DNA of 64,000 nucleotides from Chlamydomonas reinhardtii. Lineage: Eukaryota; Chlorophyta; Chlorophyceae; Chlamydomonadales; Chlamydomonadaceae. Under the pieces are notes generated by a model. The model ran no database searches and had not been told where the DNA came from. It worked only from the letters and a program-made list of their open reading frames with translations. Position numbers and translations under genes: made by a program. Position 1 is the stretch's first letter; each line of letters begins with the position of its first letter. This document shows positions 61,155 to 64,000 of the stretch, piece by piece. The stretch spans positions 5,067,356 to 5,131,355 of the forward strand of contig NC_057006.1 of the NCBI RefSeq assembly GCF_000002595.2, in the 5' to 3' direction.

Positions 61155-63118
61155 CCCTATGGCACCCAAATGGTGGTAACGATCCAAAAACGGGGGTGAC
61201 GATCCCCGAACAGGGGGTAACGATTGTTTCGGGCCCGCACGGCGTGGCACGCCCAGGACGCAAGCCGAGCGGTGCTGTGGTCACCTCTTAGCTACTTGTC
61301 ATACATGCGCACATTGCGGACTGGGCGGAGTGCCTTTCGTCGCTGGCAAGTGAACATGCCGACATTCTAGTCTGCAAAGTGCGTATTGTAGTGACAGTTT
61401 GTGTTAAAACAGTCTAATATGTGAAGCCTTAAACTTATGTAGTCGTTGCGCTCGCGAACGAGGAAGTATGGGGGCTGTAGGCCGACTGTGTGACATTGTG
61501 ACACAGGCCCTTGGGCGTGGTAACGACCCTAAGCAAGGGGTAACGGGGCCTTTGCGACGGGTAACAGGGTTCCTGCATGGGGTTCTCGCGGGCCTGACTT
61601 AATAAGCTGCATAGAGCGGCCCCTGATACTACTATACATATACTGATATAGTACCATACATATACTGATACACTGCACTTCATGCCGGTGCCGCTGCACT
61701 TCTGTTCCTCTCCCCCCGTTTGCTCTCTCGCCCTCGCTACTTCTCTTCGTAAACACAAATTTATGGTAGCTCAAATGTCAGTAGAACAAGAGCTGGCGGC
61801 AGACGCTGCTTGGCTGGCTTGGGACGCGAGCCCTCACGCTGCTGACCGCTCGTTGACCGGCTTGGCGACGCTGCTCACACGTCAGCTGCAGCCAGCTATT
61901 ACGTGAGAGAAACGACTATGCCTCATGATCTATCAGCTGCGCTTCAAATGTCCGACCGAGAAGTCTCGGTCGCCGGCGTCAACAACGCCATTCAACATCG
62001 CGTTCTGTCAACATCACCCTCGCCCCGCACGCCATAGTCCGCAGGTTAGTCCGCAGGTTGAATGACGATGGGATGCGTTGAACCTAGTGGTACCTAGCAA
62101 GCCAGTGTGCATGGTTCAACTTCTCGCGCTGTGTTGGGTTGCGCCTTCAACTAGTGACTGTCTGCTGCCTCCCTTACTAGCGCTCGCTGTAAGGTGTTTT
62201 TATGGCTCCCTTGCCACGGTGCCTTGTGTCTCACATACCACCCCTCCCCTCCACACGCACACACCCTGCCCCGCCACAGCTTGCTGCCCAACCCCTCTGT
62301 CCCCTCTGGACCGTACGGTTGGCTGGACTGCCCCTACACCTCCAGCATTGTGCTCATCAACGGTGAGTGTCCGTGACACGTGTAGGCGCACACACATGCA
62401 CATGTGCACACAGACGCGCCTTGTGTGGTAGGCCCCGTGCACTGCCAAGCACTCTGTCCATGGCTGGCCTTGACATGCATTGGCACCTGCCCACCTTGTG
62501 GCAGACAATTAACTGGGTGTGTCTATGTGTGTGCACGCGTGCATGCAGGCGCTGCCGGTGGAAGCAAAACTACAGGAGCCAGCTTGACACCAGCTGTCTG
62601 GTGCTAAAGATGGAGGCAGGCGCGGCGGCGCCAGTGGCATAGTTGGCATGGTAGCTGTGGTGGCGGCGGGCGTCAAGGTGGTGGGTCGGAGATGTTGTGC
62701 CCAGCAGACATGCAAGTGGTTGCTGCCAGTGGCTAGTTGCACGTTCACACGCAGACGATAGGGACTTGGCGTATTGTTGCATGTACGTATGGACTTGCGG
62801 TAGTGTTGCATAAGTGTTGCATGAGCATCTGCACTTGTCGTGCTATCAAGCCTTGACAGATGGCTAGCATGTGGAGTAGCGGTAGGACTACATAGTTCTT
62901 ACTTTAGTACTGATGTAGGCCTTCAGCAAAGCACAAGGCTGCCATGTAACGGGCCTCAAAGTGATGGTTACTGGTGTGCCTTGTAGACCGTGACGAGGCT
63001 GTTACCATGGCTGGTTAAGATGGTAAGCAGATCGTAGCGAGATCGTAACGATGCCGGAGGGGTAACGATCTACGACCTAGGTAACAGCGATCGTAACGAT
63101 CGTTTGGGTGCCATAGGG
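61155..63118. mobile_element. DNA transposon with 16-bp terminal inverted repeats and CTA target duplication
   Basis: The ends are CCCTATGGCACCCAAA at 61155-61170 and its exact reverse complement at 63103-63118. Both sides are flanked by CTA (61152-61154 and 63119-63121), a 3-bp target duplication. Subterminal copies of GGTAACGATC and variants crowd both ends, as in elements whose transposase binds subterminal repeats. The length is 1964 bp. Three-base duplications occur in CACTA/EnSpm and PIF/Harbinger elements, but the ends are not CACTA and no transposase was found, so the superfamily is open and the element is probably non-autonomous. Intact ends and duplication suggest a fairly young insertion. 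Confidence 0.88.
61763..62607 (+). CDS. Putative spliced 93-residue ORF inside the DNA transposon
   Basis: Three exons fit in phase with GT-AG introns: 61763-61902, 62280-62362, 62549-62607. The predicted protein begins MVAQMSVEQELAADAAWLAW, continues with GLATLLTRQLQPAIT joined to LLPNPSVPSGPYGWLDCPYT and SSIVLINGAAGG, and ends PAVWC. It has no similarity I recognise to a transposase. It may be a captured host gene fragment or an accessory gene of the element. The phase agreement over two introns is the main support. Confidence 0.4.
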
Positions 63119-64000
63119 CTACCTGGGCGCCGCTGGCCCACTTGCCGCCGTGACGCATGCGCGAGGACGCTCATGGTAAAGGCTAACAAATGGAAGTCGA
63201 CACCTAGGATGGTTCGCGATAGCGCTGTGTGGAGTACGCAGCAAGCGCTGGAGCATCGTTGTAGGTGAAGCCCGGCAAATTATATGCTGTTAGGCTGTAT
63301 GCGGTCCTAGGTTTGCGTCTTTGTGCTTAGAGCCGAGATTTACCGAGAACGTTACAGGGACCGTGGATCGCCGATCCAAAATTTTTGAGGGCCAGCTGAA
63401 GCCAGCAGCGTGCGCCAGCAGTGCGCTCACTGCGCTGCACCGGCTCCGGCCCCGGTCCCGGCCTGTCACTACATAGCTTTAGCGTGCAACATTAATGTAC
63501 AGCTTAGCACACGGAACTGTGACACCATGGGCACCAACCGTCATGTGGCGAAATTCAGCGACGTGGTGGGTGTTCCGCTGACCCATTGACCATCGCGCCG
63601 AAATGGCAACACCCTTGCACTGATGACGCCGAACACCCGCCTAATAACGGTCCAGCGCGGGCATCCCACGGGAGGATGCCGTCCAAACAAAAAACTTCCG
63701 GAACGGGGCAGGATGGGCATAGAACGCCGGGTTTGTGAGCATGTCGCCAAGCCTCGTCAAATCACAGCAGCCGCAAGTGAAACAAGAACCACCTTGAGCT
63801 GAATCTGGCAAATCAAGCCGCTAGGGATTGTGTCCGGCTCATGGGTTCATGAACTGGGCCGCCTGCGTTCATTGATTTACTAAAGTGCAAAGTGGGCCAC
63901 ATCACTGTCTGACATACTGCAAACTACGCTTTCCATTCCGTCGTTACGAGCGCACAACCGTGCTCCCTGTTTGCCCTTTGTGTATAAACTGACCAAGATA
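63119..64000. other. Unassigned right edge of window
   Basis: About 880 bp after the transposon. A minus-strand open frame at 63541-63750 has no recognised content. No gene, RNA or repeat could be supported. Confidence 0.4.

Overview
The window looks like nuclear DNA of a volvocine green alga, most likely Chlamydomonas reinhardtii or a very close relative. The DNA is GC-rich, and genes have many short GT-AG introns and long polyA/Q/G tracts. TGTAA poly(A) signals follow some genes. The proteins (flagellar LC8, a GH77 D-enzyme, a 512-residue plastid EPSP synthase) match what I know of that lineage. Exon models below were built by hand from splice motifs and reading phase. Each listed multi-exon model closes in phase with a single stop, apart from the gene cut by the left edge, but none is backed by transcripts.

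Layout, left to right. A multi-pass membrane protein carrying an SPL-type module runs off the left edge (1-2545, minus). Next come an unrecognised 898-residue protein (3870-9309, minus), dynein light chain LC8 (9697-9972, plus), 3-methylcrotonyl-CoA carboxylase beta (11499-15107, minus), a plastid NAD(P)-binding epimerase-like protein (15604-18191, plus), EPSP synthase (19580-23701, minus), organellar ribosomal protein bL17 (23961-25364, plus), PabA-PabB aminodeoxychorismate synthase (26349-30588, minus), tectonic (31088-34889, plus) and D-enzyme DPE1 (35438-38755, plus). They are followed by a small Cys4 protein (39538-39825, plus), an unresolved secreted-type locus (40915-42663, minus), a C2orf69-like protein (42743-44436, minus), an NSE1-like SMC5/6 subunit (44695-46269, plus), a protein kinase with a very large insert (48221-51853, minus) and a four-TM proteolipid-like protein (52242-53857, plus).

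From about 54 kb the sequence changes to repeat-rich accessory DNA. It holds a run of stem-loops, a G/T-rich block, palindromes, a seven-copy 186-bp satellite, a decayed copy of one exon of the four-TM gene, a small single-pass membrane protein gene (59789-60951, minus) and a 1964-bp DNA transposon with 16-bp inverted ends, a CTA target duplication and an internal spliced ORF.

Functionally the genes are mostly single-copy housekeeping genes. EPSP synthase (chorismate supply) sits next to ADC synthase (chorismate to p-aminobenzoate, for folate), separated only by bL17. LC8 and tectonic are both ciliary. Six neighbouring pairs are head-to-head with 258-499 bp between start codons, so shared promoters are likely. 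Four introns appear to start with GC instead of GT.
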